Shown in pieces: positions 1 through 7,238 of a stretch of DNA of 32,459 nt. Source of the DNA: Polyangiaceae bacterium (GTDB lineage Bacteria; Myxococcota_A; Polyangia; Polyangiales; Polyangiaceae); NCBI GenBank assembly GCA_025937835.1, contig JAICQO010000077.1:1-32459 (forward strand), read 5' to 3'. The position numbers and the translations under genes are program-made. A model generated the notes under the pieces. That model had not been told where the DNA came from. It saw only the letters and a program-made list of their open reading frames with translations, and made no database searches. Position 1 is the stretch's first letter. Each line of letters begins with the position of its first letter.

Positions 1-531
1 GTCTGGGCCAACTTGGTGGCGCTCGAGGCCGAAGGCGATCTACTGCTCCGCCAGGGTGAGCTCGAGGCGGCTCGCGCCGTCTACGGCAAGCTCGCCGAGT
101 CGCTGACGGACGCGGATCGCTTGCGCACGCTCGACATCAAGCGCCGCGTGAGTCACGGGATCGGCCGCGAAGCGATCGTGATGTTGCTGATCGGCGACGA
201 GCTCGGCCCGTCCTGGGACGTCGCCGCGGGCAAGCTCGGCGAGTGGGCGGCGCTCGAACCGAGCTCGGGTCTGGCCGACTACCTGTTCGGCCGCAACCTG
301 ATCTTGCGCGGCCGCCACAAGAACGGGCTCTTTTACCTCGAGCGCGCGCTGTCCCGCGGCCTCGCCGACGGAAGCGTCCTCGACGAAACCCTGCGCCTGC
401 GCCTGGTCGCCGCCTGCGCGATCGGCGACCTCGCCGGTGCCAAAGCCGTCCGCGACCAACTCGCGTCGCGGCTTCGAGCAACGGCCAGGAAAGAGTCGTT
501 GGGACGCTTTGCAGAGCGCTGCGGGCTGTGA
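1..531 (+). CDS. C-terminal part of a TPR-like protein (5' end cut by the window)
   Basis: The frame is open from the first base and stops at 529-531, so the true start lies upstream; 176 residues are visible. The visible part is all helical in character, with Ala/Leu/Arg-rich pairs of helices typical of tetratricopeptide-type repeats. An example is the segment around residues 5-30, where EAEGDLLLRQGELEAARAVY fits a TPR helix pair. No catalytic motif and no membrane segment are visible. It is convergent with the desaturase gene, with 19 nt between stop codons. The full domain architecture cannot be judged from this fragment; it could be the tail of a larger peptidase or chaperone-like protein. 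Confidence 0.75.
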   Translation, partial: VWANLVALEAEGDLLLRQGELEAARAVYGKLAESLTDADRLRTLDIKRRVSHGIGREAIVMLLIGDELGPSWDVAAGKLGEWAALEPSSGLADYLFGRNLILRGRHKNGLFYLERALSRGLADGSVLDETLRLRLVAACAIGDLAGAKAVRDQLASRLRATARKESLGRFAERCGL

Positions 532-550
532 GTGCAAGGGGAGAGCCCCT

Positions 551-1531
551 CTAAGAACGCCGTCGCTTCACGCGACTGTACCCACCCAAGCTCGGGCGCA
601 TCACGTAGTGCCAGAGCGTCGCGGTCCACGACTCGTGATGCAGCAAATGGTCGTAAAATTCGGGGGCGGCGGCGCGGAGCTGCGCCAGGCGAGAGCCGGG
701 GATGTACGGGAAATCGTGGTGCTCGTTGTGGTAGCCGACGTTGAACGTGAGGCGGTTCAGCCAGCCGTAATACGAGTACGTCTCCTGGCCCTCGCGGAAC
801 ACGTAGTGCTCGGAGATGTAGTGGCCGGCGATCGGGTGCAGGCCCATCACGATCAGCGAGCTGATCGGCAAGTACGCGAGCGCTTTGCCGCCCCAGAAGT
901 AGAAGATCGCGGCGTTGAAGGCGAGCTGGAGGGCGAGGTTCGCGAGCTCGGGGGCGCTCGGGCGCTTGGGATGCACGAACAGCGGCCGCAGGGCGTAGGC
1001 GAAGCCTTGCACGGACAGCCACAGCGCCTTGCGCAGCGCGCCCTGAGCGAACCGACCTTCGGCCTCGGTCGGTAGATCGGTGTCGAGGCGCTCGTCGCCT
1101 TGATGCACGTGGTGCAGCAAGTGGTAGTAGCGGAAGGTCTCGGCGACCGGCACACCGACGGGCAGGTTGATGAACACCGCGAACACGCGGTTGTGCCACG
1201 GCTTCTTGAACGCGAGGTTGTGGCTGAGCTCGTGGATCGCCAAGAGCAGCGCCTGGTTCACGAGGCCTCCGAACAGGTAAGCGACGCCGAGGATCCACCA
1301 CCACGAGGCGTCTCGCAGGAGATACGCGAGCGTGAGCTGGAGGGCGACCAGCGCCGTGCACACGTACTTGGTGCGCGGACACGGCCCGTACAGCCGCTCG
1401 ATCTCGGGATGGGCGCGCAGCATGCTGCGGCGGCGTTCGGCGTGCGGTTCGCGCTCGTCGGACCAGCGGAAGCCCGCGCTCCGCGAGCGGTCGGGGGGAT
1501 TTGTCCCGGTCTCCGGGGTCGGGAGAGCCAC
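551..1531 (-). CDS. Sphingolipid (dihydroceramide) delta-4 desaturase, DEGS1-like
   Basis: A 326-residue di-iron membrane desaturase that very likely puts the trans-4 double bond into a dihydroceramide or related sphingoid lipid. All three histidine boxes are present: H100ELSH104, H137LLHH141 and H268NEHH272. The extra conserved HPIAGHYISEH segment is at 232-242. The match to animal DEGS1 runs the whole length. It covers the N-terminal block EPHAERR at 28-34, the ETYSYYG segment near 250, NVGYHNEHHDFP near 264-275 and the SRVKR tail. Hydrophobic segments lie near 57-72, 77-97 and 205-230. The GTG start is chosen because the conserved N-terminal block lies upstream of the first internal ATG. 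No good ribosome-binding site is visible. It is divergent from the Pro/Ala-rich gene at 1624. Substrate specificity (ceramide versus free sphingoid base) is inferred from similarity. Confidence 0.9.
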   Translation of the reverse strand: MALPTPETGTNPPDRSRSAGFRWSDEREPHAERRRSMLRAHPEIERLYGPCPRTKYVCTALVALQLTLAYLLRDASWWWILGVAYLFGGLVNQALLLAIHELSHNLAFKKPWHNRVFAVFINLPVGVPVAETFRYYHLLHHVHQGDERLDTDLPTEAEGRFAQGALRKALWLSVQGFAYALRPLFVHPKRPSAPELANLALQLAFNAAIFYFWGGKALAYLPISSLIVMGLHPIAGHYISEHYVFREGQETYSYYGWLNRLTFNVGYHNEHHDFPYIPGSRLAQLRAAAPEFYDHLLHHESWTATLWHYVMRPSLGGYSRVKRRRS

Positions 1532-1623
1532 GGCGGCATGCTGAAACCGCCGCGGTCCGGTGTCGAGAGGCGACGTTGGGGGCTTCAGCTCGGCTCGAAT
1601 CGGCCGTTACCCCGCGCACGCCG

Positions 1624-2625
1624 ATGAAGATCCGGCCCGACGATGCCAACCTGAGCGACCTGTTGCGGCGGTTCAATCTGCCGCTGCCCACGGGTCCGCA
1701 GCGCGCTGGCGCCGGCATCGTCGCCGGTGGCAGGCCCGCCACGCCTCAGCCAGCGGGCGCGAAGGGGACGCCCGCGACACCCGCCACGCCCGGCGCACCG
1801 GCCGTGCCCGAAAACCCGACCGCGCCCCGACCGGCCGCGGCCGCGCCATTGCCGCCAGCGGGACCGGAGCTCGGGACGCTTCTGGACGCCGCAGGCGGTT
1901 TCGACGTCGCAGGCGCTACGCGAGAGGCCGTGGCGCAGCTCGGTACGCCCGCGCCGCGCAGCGACGCACGCGCGGGCGAGCGCCCGGCGCCCTCCTCGAA
2001 CGGTAGCGCCGCGACGCGCCCGGAAGCCGAAGCGGAGCCGGAGTCTCGGTTCGTCAGCCGCGTTTCCCCACAAGTGATCGCGCGCCCTGGGCTGCTCGTG
2101 CCGTCGGCGCCGAAGGGTGCTCCCGACGACCCGCGTGCGCCCGTGCTGCTGGACGCGCGCATCGAAGCGCGCCCGGATGCCGCGCCCGCCGCCCGCCCCG
2201 AAGCGCGCCTCGAGCAGGCCGCACCGCGACCCGAGCCTCAGGCTGCGCTGGCGCAAGCCGAGGCCCGCGCCACCACCGAGGTCCCGCGTCACGACCTGCG
2301 AGTGCGCGTCGAGGCCGCCGAGATCCAGAGCGAGCTGGCACACCCCTCCGCGCTTTCCCCGCGCGCCCCCACGCTCGAAATGGCCACCATGCAACACTGG
2401 GCCGCCGTCGAAGTCAGCGCGCGCACGCTGCCGCGCAACGTGCGCGGTGAGGTCGCGGCGACGCCTTCGGATCCGCCGAAGAAGGGCGGAAACCGTCGTG
2501 GGGGTGGCCCCACCGAGGTGGACTGGTTCGGCCCGCGCATGGCGCGCTCGAACGCTTATGCGCTGGTGTTCACCTTGCTCGGGCTGCTCACGCTGTTCGT
2601 GATGGCCCGCGCCTGCTCGGGTTGA
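1624..2625 (+). CDS. Pro/Ala-rich protein with a C-terminal transmembrane anchor, unknown function
   Basis: I do not recognise a family. The 333-residue protein has a short ordered-looking N-terminus (LSDLLRRFNLPLPTGPQ, about residues 10-26). A long Pro/Ala/Arg/Glu-rich stretch of low complexity follows to about residue 285, then a short Gly/Lys/Arg basic patch. One hydrophobic segment ends the protein (about 308-327, ALVFTLLGLLTLFVMA). No signal peptide is visible, so it may be a tail-anchored protein facing the cytoplasm. The ATG at 1624 is chosen over upstream in-frame starts because it lies at the beginning of the plausible protein sequence and leaves a divergent promoter gap to the desaturase. 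It converges on the zinc-ribbon gene with only 4 nt between stops. Confidence 0.7.
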   Translation: MKIRPDDANLSDLLRRFNLPLPTGPQRAGAGIVAGGRPATPQPAGAKGTPATPATPGAPAVPENPTAPRPAAAAPLPPAGPELGTLLDAAGGFDVAGATREAVAQLGTPAPRSDARAGERPAPSSNGSAATRPEAEAEPESRFVSRVSPQVIARPGLLVPSAPKGAPDDPRAPVLLDARIEARPDAAPAARPEARLEQAAPRPEPQAALAQAEARATTEVPRHDLRVRVEAAEIQSELAHPSALSPRAPTLEMATMQHWAAVEVSARTLPRNVRGEVAATPSDPPKKGGNRRGGGPTEVDWFGPRMARSNAYALVFTLLGLLTLFVMARACSG

Positions 2626-2629
2626 GCCG

Positions 2630-3214
2630 TCAGGTGCAGCCGCTGAACTCGAGGGTGGCGCTCAAGCTGCCGCCCTCGGGGAACCGGCACTCGAGCTTGG
2701 CGTGGCCCTTGCGGCCGCGGATGTCGTTGACCATAGCGCCGGTGTTCCTCACCTCGACGTCGAACACCGAGCAGTGCTTTCTGTCGAGCTCGACGAGCTC
2801 GCAGCGACCGGGCTCGCAGCCGAGCGGGCGTTCGACGTAGACGACCCACTGGTCGGCGGCATTCTTCAGGATCTTGATCCCGCCCGCAGTGTCCGGGCTT
2901 GCGCTTTCGGGCTTCAGCGCCACGCCGAAGTATCTGAACCGATCGCCCGAGTAGCACGCGGTGAGCTCGAGCTCGCGATCGCCGAACGGCTGACCGCGCG
3001 AGCGCAGCGTGCCCTCGACGCTACCCGGCCACAGTCCGAACACGACCGACCCCGGGATCAAGAGCCACAGAAAGCGCCAGCGACTCTTCTCGCGTCGCTT
3101 CGGGCCCGAGCCCGTGGAGTCGGGGAGCTTGGCGCCGCAGTCGGGGCAGCTGCGGGTGCCGGCCGGGCTGTATTTCCCGCACCGCAGGCACTTTTCATCG
3201 GTGAACCCGCTCAT
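2630..3214 (-). CDS. Zinc-ribbon, single-span membrane protein of unknown function
   Basis: A 194-residue protein with an N-terminal zinc ribbon (Cys9-x2-Cys12 and Cys23-x2-Cys26). A basic linker (about 38-46) and one membrane span (about 47-63, WRFLWLLIPGSVVFGLW) follow. The C-terminal domain of about 130 residues has further cysteines and should lie outside the cytoplasm. Its ATG overlaps the TGA of the upstream esterase in an ATGA, so the two are translationally coupled and this is the last gene of the sugar-transport operon. The zinc ribbon suggests a protein or nucleic-acid contact on the cytoplasmic side. Nothing in the sequence names a ligand. A longer upstream reading exists in the same frame but overlaps the esterase heavily and adds Arg-rich shadow sequence. 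Confidence 0.75.
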   Translation of the reverse strand: MSGFTDEKCLRCGKYSPAGTRSCPDCGAKLPDSTGSGPKRREKSRWRFLWLLIPGSVVFGLWPGSVEGTLRSRGQPFGDRELELTACYSGDRFRYFGVALKPESASPDTAGGIKILKNAADQWVVYVERPLGCEPGRCELVELDRKHCSVFDVEVRNTGAMVNDIRGRKGHAKLECRFPEGGSLSATLEFSGCT

Positions 3215-4182
3215 GCGCCGTCGCACAACGGCGCGAAGAAGGCCCACTCGCGGTCGGCCCAGCCGGGCAGATTCTCGTGGGCGAAGTCCGGGTAGACGAC
3301 GCGCGACTTCTTGGCGGTGATGCGGTTGTAGGCGGCGAATTGAGACGACGGGGGGCACACCGTGTCCATCAGCCCGATCGCCATCAGCACCTCGCCACGG
3401 ATCCGCGGCGCCAGGTGCTGCACGTCGATGTAGCCGAGCTTGTTGAAGAGCTCCGCTTCGCGTTCGTGGGTCGGATCGTGGTGGCGGAAGAAGGTCTGAA
3501 GCTCGCGGTAGGAGTCCTTGGCGAGATCCATCTCCCAGACCCGCTGATAGTCCGAGAGAAATGGATACACGGGTGCGAGCCGCTTCACGCGCGGCTCGAG
3601 CGCGGCGCAGGCTAGCGTCAGCGCGCCACCCTGCGAGGCGCCGTGGGCGGCCAGGCGCTCGGGATCGACCTCCGGCAGGTCGAGCACGACGCGCGCGAGC
3701 TCCGCGGTGTCGAGGAAAATTTGCCGAAAAAGCAGCTGGTCTGGCTCGTCGAGCAGGCCGCGCACGATGTGCCCGTTCTGCGTCGTGCCGCGCACGCCGC
3801 CGACGTCCTCACTGAGCCCGCCCTGGCCGCGGCAATCGAGCGACGCCACCACGAAGCCCGCGGCGACCCAGCTCAACTTGGTCGCGAAGTCGCCGCTGTC
3901 GTTGGTGTAGCCGTGGAACTCGAGCAACGCCGGGTGACGGCCGCGCCGCACGCGCGGGCGCAATAGCTTGGCGTGGACGCGCGCGCCGCGCACGCCCGTG
4001 AAATACAGGTGAAAGCACTCGGCGAACGGCGCCTGGAACCTCGCCGGCACGAGCTCCACGCGCGGGTCGGTGTTCCGCATCTCCGTGAGCGCGCGCTCCC
4101 AGTAAGCGTCGAAGTCCGCGGGCTTGGGGTTGCGGCCGGAGTAACGTTCGAGCTCGGCGAGCGGCAGATCCACGAGCGGCAT
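3211..4182 (-). CDS. Acetyl-xylan esterase / cephalosporin-C deacetylase family (CE7) hydrolase
   Basis: A 323-residue alpha/beta hydrolase of carbohydrate esterase family 7, close to the usual family length. It has the RGQGG motif (118-122), the nucleophile elbow GASQGG with Ser183, the acid Asp273 in LMDTVCPP, and His302 in AHEN. These positions almost match the triad of the Thermotoga CE7 enzyme (Ser188/Asp274/His303, from memory). The family removes acetyl groups from short xylo-oligosaccharides and other small acetyl esters. No signal peptide is seen, so it should act in the cytoplasm on imported sugars. The ATG at 4182 is preferred over a TTG three codons upstream because family members begin at the equivalent of MPLVDLPL. 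It lies 18 nt after the permease stop and overlaps the next gene by 4 nt. Confidence 0.9.
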   Translation of the reverse strand: MPLVDLPLAELERYSGRNPKPADFDAYWERALTEMRNTDPRVELVPARFQAPFAECFHLYFTGVRGARVHAKLLRPRVRRGRHPALLEFHGYTNDSGDFATKLSWVAAGFVVASLDCRGQGGLSEDVGGVRGTTQNGHIVRGLLDEPDQLLFRQIFLDTAELARVVLDLPEVDPERLAAHGASQGGALTLACAALEPRVKRLAPVYPFLSDYQRVWEMDLAKDSYRELQTFFRHHDPTHEREAELFNKLGYIDVQHLAPRIRGEVLMAIGLMDTVCPPSSQFAAYNRITAKKSRVVYPDFAHENLPGWADREWAFFAPLCDGA

Positions 4183-4200
4183 GGCGGGCAATCTTAGTCG

Positions 4201-5013
4201 TCAGGACGTCGAGGCCGCCACCGCATTCAGTAGCTGCTTCTGCGCCAGCGCGAACAGCGCGAGCACCGGTGCGCTGAGCAAGACATTGCCGGCCATCACG
4301 ATGTGCCAGCGCACTCCCGTGCCCTGCTCCCGGAGCAGCGCGACGCCGAGCGGCAGCGTCCGCACCGAGTCGTCGGTGGTCATCACCAGCGGCCAGAAGT
4401 AGTCGTTCCAGTGAAAAACGAAGCTGAACAGGAACAGCGACACCAGGGTCGGCACCAAGAGCGGCGGTAAGATCGAGTACACGATGCGCAGCTCGCTCGC
4501 GCCGTCGATGCGCGCCGCTTCCAGGATCGAATCCGGCAAGCTGAGCAGCGCCTGGCGCACCAGGAACGTGCCGAGCGCGCTGACGCCGAACGGCAAGATC
4601 AACGCCGAGAGCGTGTTGGTGAGCCCGACGTCCGCCAGCAACGTGAACACCGGCACGAAGCGCACCTGGGCGGGCACGAGCAGCGTCGCGAGCACCAGCC
4701 CGAACGCGAGCGCGCGACCCTTGAACTCGAGCTTGGCGAGCGCGTAGCCGGCCGGCACGGCGAGCGCGATCTGCAGCGCCGCGATGCCGAGCGCGACCAG
4801 CGTGGTGTTCCAGAAGTAGCGCGCGACCGGCATGCTCTCGAAGACCTCGCGGTAAGCGCCGAGCTCGAGCCCGGCGGGCAGGGGAGCGGTCGGCGCCGCG
4901 ACGATTTCGGGCAGCGTCTTGACGCTGGTGACGACCATCCAGGCGTACGGAACCAGCCAGATCAGGCTGACCAGCACCAATCCGACGCGCAGCGGGATGC
5001 CGATGCGGTTCAT
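4201..5013 (-). CDS. Carbohydrate ABC transporter permease, MalG/UgpE type
   Basis: A 270-residue inner-membrane permease with six predicted membrane segments. The EAA loop that docks the ATPase is present (EAARIDGASELRIVYSILPP, about residues 167-186). The C-terminal FHWNDYFWPLV region is typical of sugar CUT1 permeases. The ATG at 5011-5013 shares one base with the stop of the first permease gene (TGATG), so the pair is coupled. It should form a heterodimer with its neighbour and import a mono- or oligosaccharide, or possibly glycerol-3-phosphate. The adjacent acetyl esterase favours an acetylated oligosaccharide. A much longer reading upstream in this frame is an overlap shadow of the first permease. 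Confidence 0.93.
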   Translation of the reverse strand: MNRIGIPLRVGLVLVSLIWLVPYAWMVVTSVKTLPEIVAAPTAPLPAGLELGAYREVFESMPVARYFWNTTLVALGIAALQIALAVPAGYALAKLEFKGRALAFGLVLATLLVPAQVRFVPVFTLLADVGLTNTLSALILPFGVSALGTFLVRQALLSLPDSILEAARIDGASELRIVYSILPPLLVPTLVSLFLFSFVFHWNDYFWPLVMTTDDSVRTLPLGVALLREQGTGVRWHIVMAGNVLLSAPVLALFALAQKQLLNAVAASTS

Positions 5014-5879
5014 CACAGCGCCTGCCTCCGCTGGTGGAAGACGAGCTCGAGGCCCGTGAGCACGAGCAGCACCGCGAAGAACACGAGCGCCTCGGCGCTG
5101 GCGCGACCGACCCGCAAGCCCACGAACATCTGCTCGTAGATCGAGTACACGAACACGGTCGTCGACCGCACGGGCCCGCCTTGAGTCATGATCCGCACCA
5201 CGTCGAACGCCTGAAAGGTCAAGATCAGGCTGGTCGTGCCGACGAAGGCGCTGGTCGGGCCGAGCAGCGGTAACACGACGCGCCGCAAGCGCTGCCAGGC
5301 ACCCGCGCCGTCCAGGGCGGCCGCTTCGAGCACGCTGGTCGGGATGCTCTGTAAGCCGCTCAGGAACAGCACCATCGAATAGCCGGCGATCTTCCAGACC
5401 ACGACGCCCGCGATCGCGAACGGCGCCGTGTGCGGGCTTGCCAAGAGCCCCGCGCGCTCGAAGCCGAGAGCGCGGCCGAACGCCGAGACGAGGCCTGCGT
5501 CGGCGTCGAGCAGCCAGAGCCAGAGCAGCGCCACGCTCACCCAAGAAACCACGTAAGCGCTGAAGATGCTGGTGCGCGCGAAGGCCGCGAGGCGGCCCGG
5601 TCGATTGACCGCGAGCGCCAGAGCCAGGCCGATCAGCATCGAAAAGGCCACTGCCGTCAGACTCACGCTCAGCGTGCTCTGAAGTATCGTACAGAAGTCG
5701 CCGCTCTCGAACAGCGCGCGATAGTTTTCGAGCCCGACGTAACGCTCGGGGGTGAGCAGATCCCAGTCGTACAGGCTGAGCCGCAGCGCGTGGCCGAGCG
5801 GATACACCACGAACACGAACAAGAACAGAAGGCTCGGTCCGAGCAACCACAGCGGATCGGTGCGGCGTGCGGGGCGCAT
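5013..5879 (-). CDS. Carbohydrate ABC transporter permease, MalF/UgpA type
   Basis: A 288-residue permease. The first membrane segment (about 10-30, LWLLGPSLLFLFVFVVYPL) is followed by the usual periplasmic loop containing GLENYRALF. Five further spans and an EAA loop (EAAALDGAGAWQRLRRVVLP, about 184-203) follow. The TQGGP segment near the C-terminus is also typical of MalF-type subunits. The ATG at 5877-5879 lies 11 nt after the stop of the binding-protein gene, so the three transporter genes form one unit. No nucleotide-binding subunit is encoded in the window. Many CUT1 systems share a distant MsmK/UgpC-type ATPase, and that is the likely explanation. Confidence 0.93.
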   Translation of the reverse strand: MRPARRTDPLWLLGPSLLFLFVFVVYPLGHALRLSLYDWDLLTPERYVGLENYRALFESGDFCTILQSTLSVSLTAVAFSMLIGLALALAVNRPGRLAAFARTSIFSAYVVSWVSVALLWLWLLDADAGLVSAFGRALGFERAGLLASPHTAPFAIAGVVVWKIAGYSMVLFLSGLQSIPTSVLEAAALDGAGAWQRLRRVVLPLLGPTSAFVGTTSLILTFQAFDVVRIMTQGGPVRSTTVFVYSIYEQMFVGLRVGRASAEALVFFAVLLVLTGLELVFHQRRQAL

Positions 5880-5890
5880 CCCGGCTCCGG

Positions 5891-7174
5891 TCAGATCCGC
5901 CGCGAAAGCTCGACGCCTTCGCGGATCATCTCGCGCGCGCTGCCGTCGGCGAGCACGGCGCGCTCGAGCCGCGGCTGCACGACCTCGCGCTGGACTCGGA
6001 ACAGCCGCGGCGACCAGGGCCAGGGCCGCGCCGCGCCGAGCTGGTCGATCGCGACCCGTTCGTTCGGGTGTGTGTCGTAGTGCCCGCGCCGCTCGAGCGA
6101 GCGGAGCGCGCCCTTCGTGACCGGGATGTAGCCGGTGCGCGTGGCCCATTCGACGGCCTGGCGCTCGAGCTGCATGAACTCGAGGAACCGAAAAGCAGCG
6201 CGCTTTTGCGAAGCTTCCGCGCTCTTCAAGATCACCCAGTGCGTGCCCCCGGTCGGCACCGCGCTCCGCACACCGCTCGGCAGCGGCGCCGCGAGCACCC
6301 GGAACTTGGCGTTGTCTTCCAGGTATTTGAGGAATGCGGTCGAGGTCCAGATCATCGCGGCGCGTCCCGCGAGAAAATCCTGGTTGGTCTGCTCCCAGGC
6401 GTTGTAGTCGCGCCCCGGTGGCGGCTTCATGCTGCGGTCGCGGCGCACCAGGGTTTGCCAGAGCTCGAGCGCGCGCACACCCGCTTCTCCGCCGAGGCTG
6501 ACGCGTCCGTCGGGCTCGACCACGTCGCCGCCCGCCTGCCCGACCAGCGCCACCCAAAACCACCAATCGACGGGGCAGCCGAAGCCGTAACGCTCGATGC
6601 GAGAGCCGCGTCGCAGCGTGAGCGCGCTGGCGACGGCGCGCAGCTCCTCCCAGGTGCGCGGCGCACCGAGCCCGGCGCGCTCGAACAGCTCCGCGTTCAA
6701 ATAGGCAATCGGCGTCGAGCGGTTGAACGGCAGGGTCACGAGCTCGCGCTCGCCGCCGCCGATCCAGGTCCCGCTCTGGCCGAGCGCGGGGACCAGCTCG
6801 AAATCCTCGCGGGGAGCGTAGCCGTCGAGCGCCTCGAGCACGCCGGCTTCCGCGAGGTACGGCACCACCTCGCCGACGACGTGGCTGAGGGCGGGCGCAG
6901 CTCGAGCGGCGAGCGCAATCCGCAGCTTGGCGAGTCCCTCGAAGTAGTCGCCCTGGTAGATCGGGCGCACCGGGACGCGCGACGGGTCCTGATTGAAGCG
7001 CGCGACGAGCGCCTCGAGCACCTCGCGGTTGCGCCCGCCGTAGGTGAACCAGAGCGGGACTTCCCGGCGCGAGCGAGCGCTCGAGCCGCAGCCGGCGAGG
7101 CCGAGGCCAGCGAGCCCCGCGAGGCCCAACCCCGCGAGGGCCGCGCGGCGACTCCAGCCGAAACCAGGGCGCAT
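5891..7174 (-). CDS. Sugar-binding lipoprotein of an ABC transporter (family 1 solute-binding protein)
   Basis: A 427-residue solute-binding lipoprotein. The N-terminus carries twin arginines (SRRAALAG, residues 8-15), then a long Gly/Ala/Leu stretch and the lipobox LAGC with Cys29. It could therefore use Tat as well as Sec. The mature part has the family-1 binding fold. A segment near residues 310-340 (VPTGGTHWVILKSAEASQKR) resembles the same region of UgpB, so glycerol-3-phosphate-like or oligosaccharide ligands are both possible. It is the first gene of the minus-strand operon and is divergent from the FGE-like gene. No Shine-Dalgarno sequence is visible. An inverted repeat (7177-7192) sits just ahead of the ATG and may control the operon. 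Confidence 0.9.
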   Translation of the reverse strand: MRPGFGWSRRAALAGLGLAGLAGLGLAGCGSSARSRREVPLWFTYGGRNREVLEALVARFNQDPSRVPVRPIYQGDYFEGLAKLRIALAARAAPALSHVVGEVVPYLAEAGVLEALDGYAPREDFELVPALGQSGTWIGGGERELVTLPFNRSTPIAYLNAELFERAGLGAPRTWEELRAVASALTLRRGSRIERYGFGCPVDWWFWVALVGQAGGDVVEPDGRVSLGGEAGVRALELWQTLVRRDRSMKPPPGRDYNAWEQTNQDFLAGRAAMIWTSTAFLKYLEDNAKFRVLAAPLPSGVRSAVPTGGTHWVILKSAEASQKRAAFRFLEFMQLERQAVEWATRTGYIPVTKGALRSLERRGHYDTHPNERVAIDQLGAARPWPWSPRLFRVQREVVQPRLERAVLADGSAREMIREGVELSRRI

Positions 7175-7176
7175 GG

Positions 7177-7192
7177 CGAGAGACTACTCTCG
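7177..7192. promoter_or_regulatory. Inverted repeat just upstream of the sugar-transporter operon, candidate operator
   Basis: CGAGAG-ACTA-CTCTCG is a perfect 6-bp inverted repeat with a 4-nt spacer, ending 2 nt from the start codon of the binding-protein gene. It lies in the short divergent gap shared with the FGE-like gene. It could be a repressor operator, or a hairpin that hides the ribosome-binding region of the minus-strand transcript. The structure is seen directly; the role is inference. Confidence 0.45.
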
Positions 7193-7238
7193 AATCGGCG
7201 AGCCCCCGCAAAAGAGTGTTAGAACGCGGCGACGCTCG

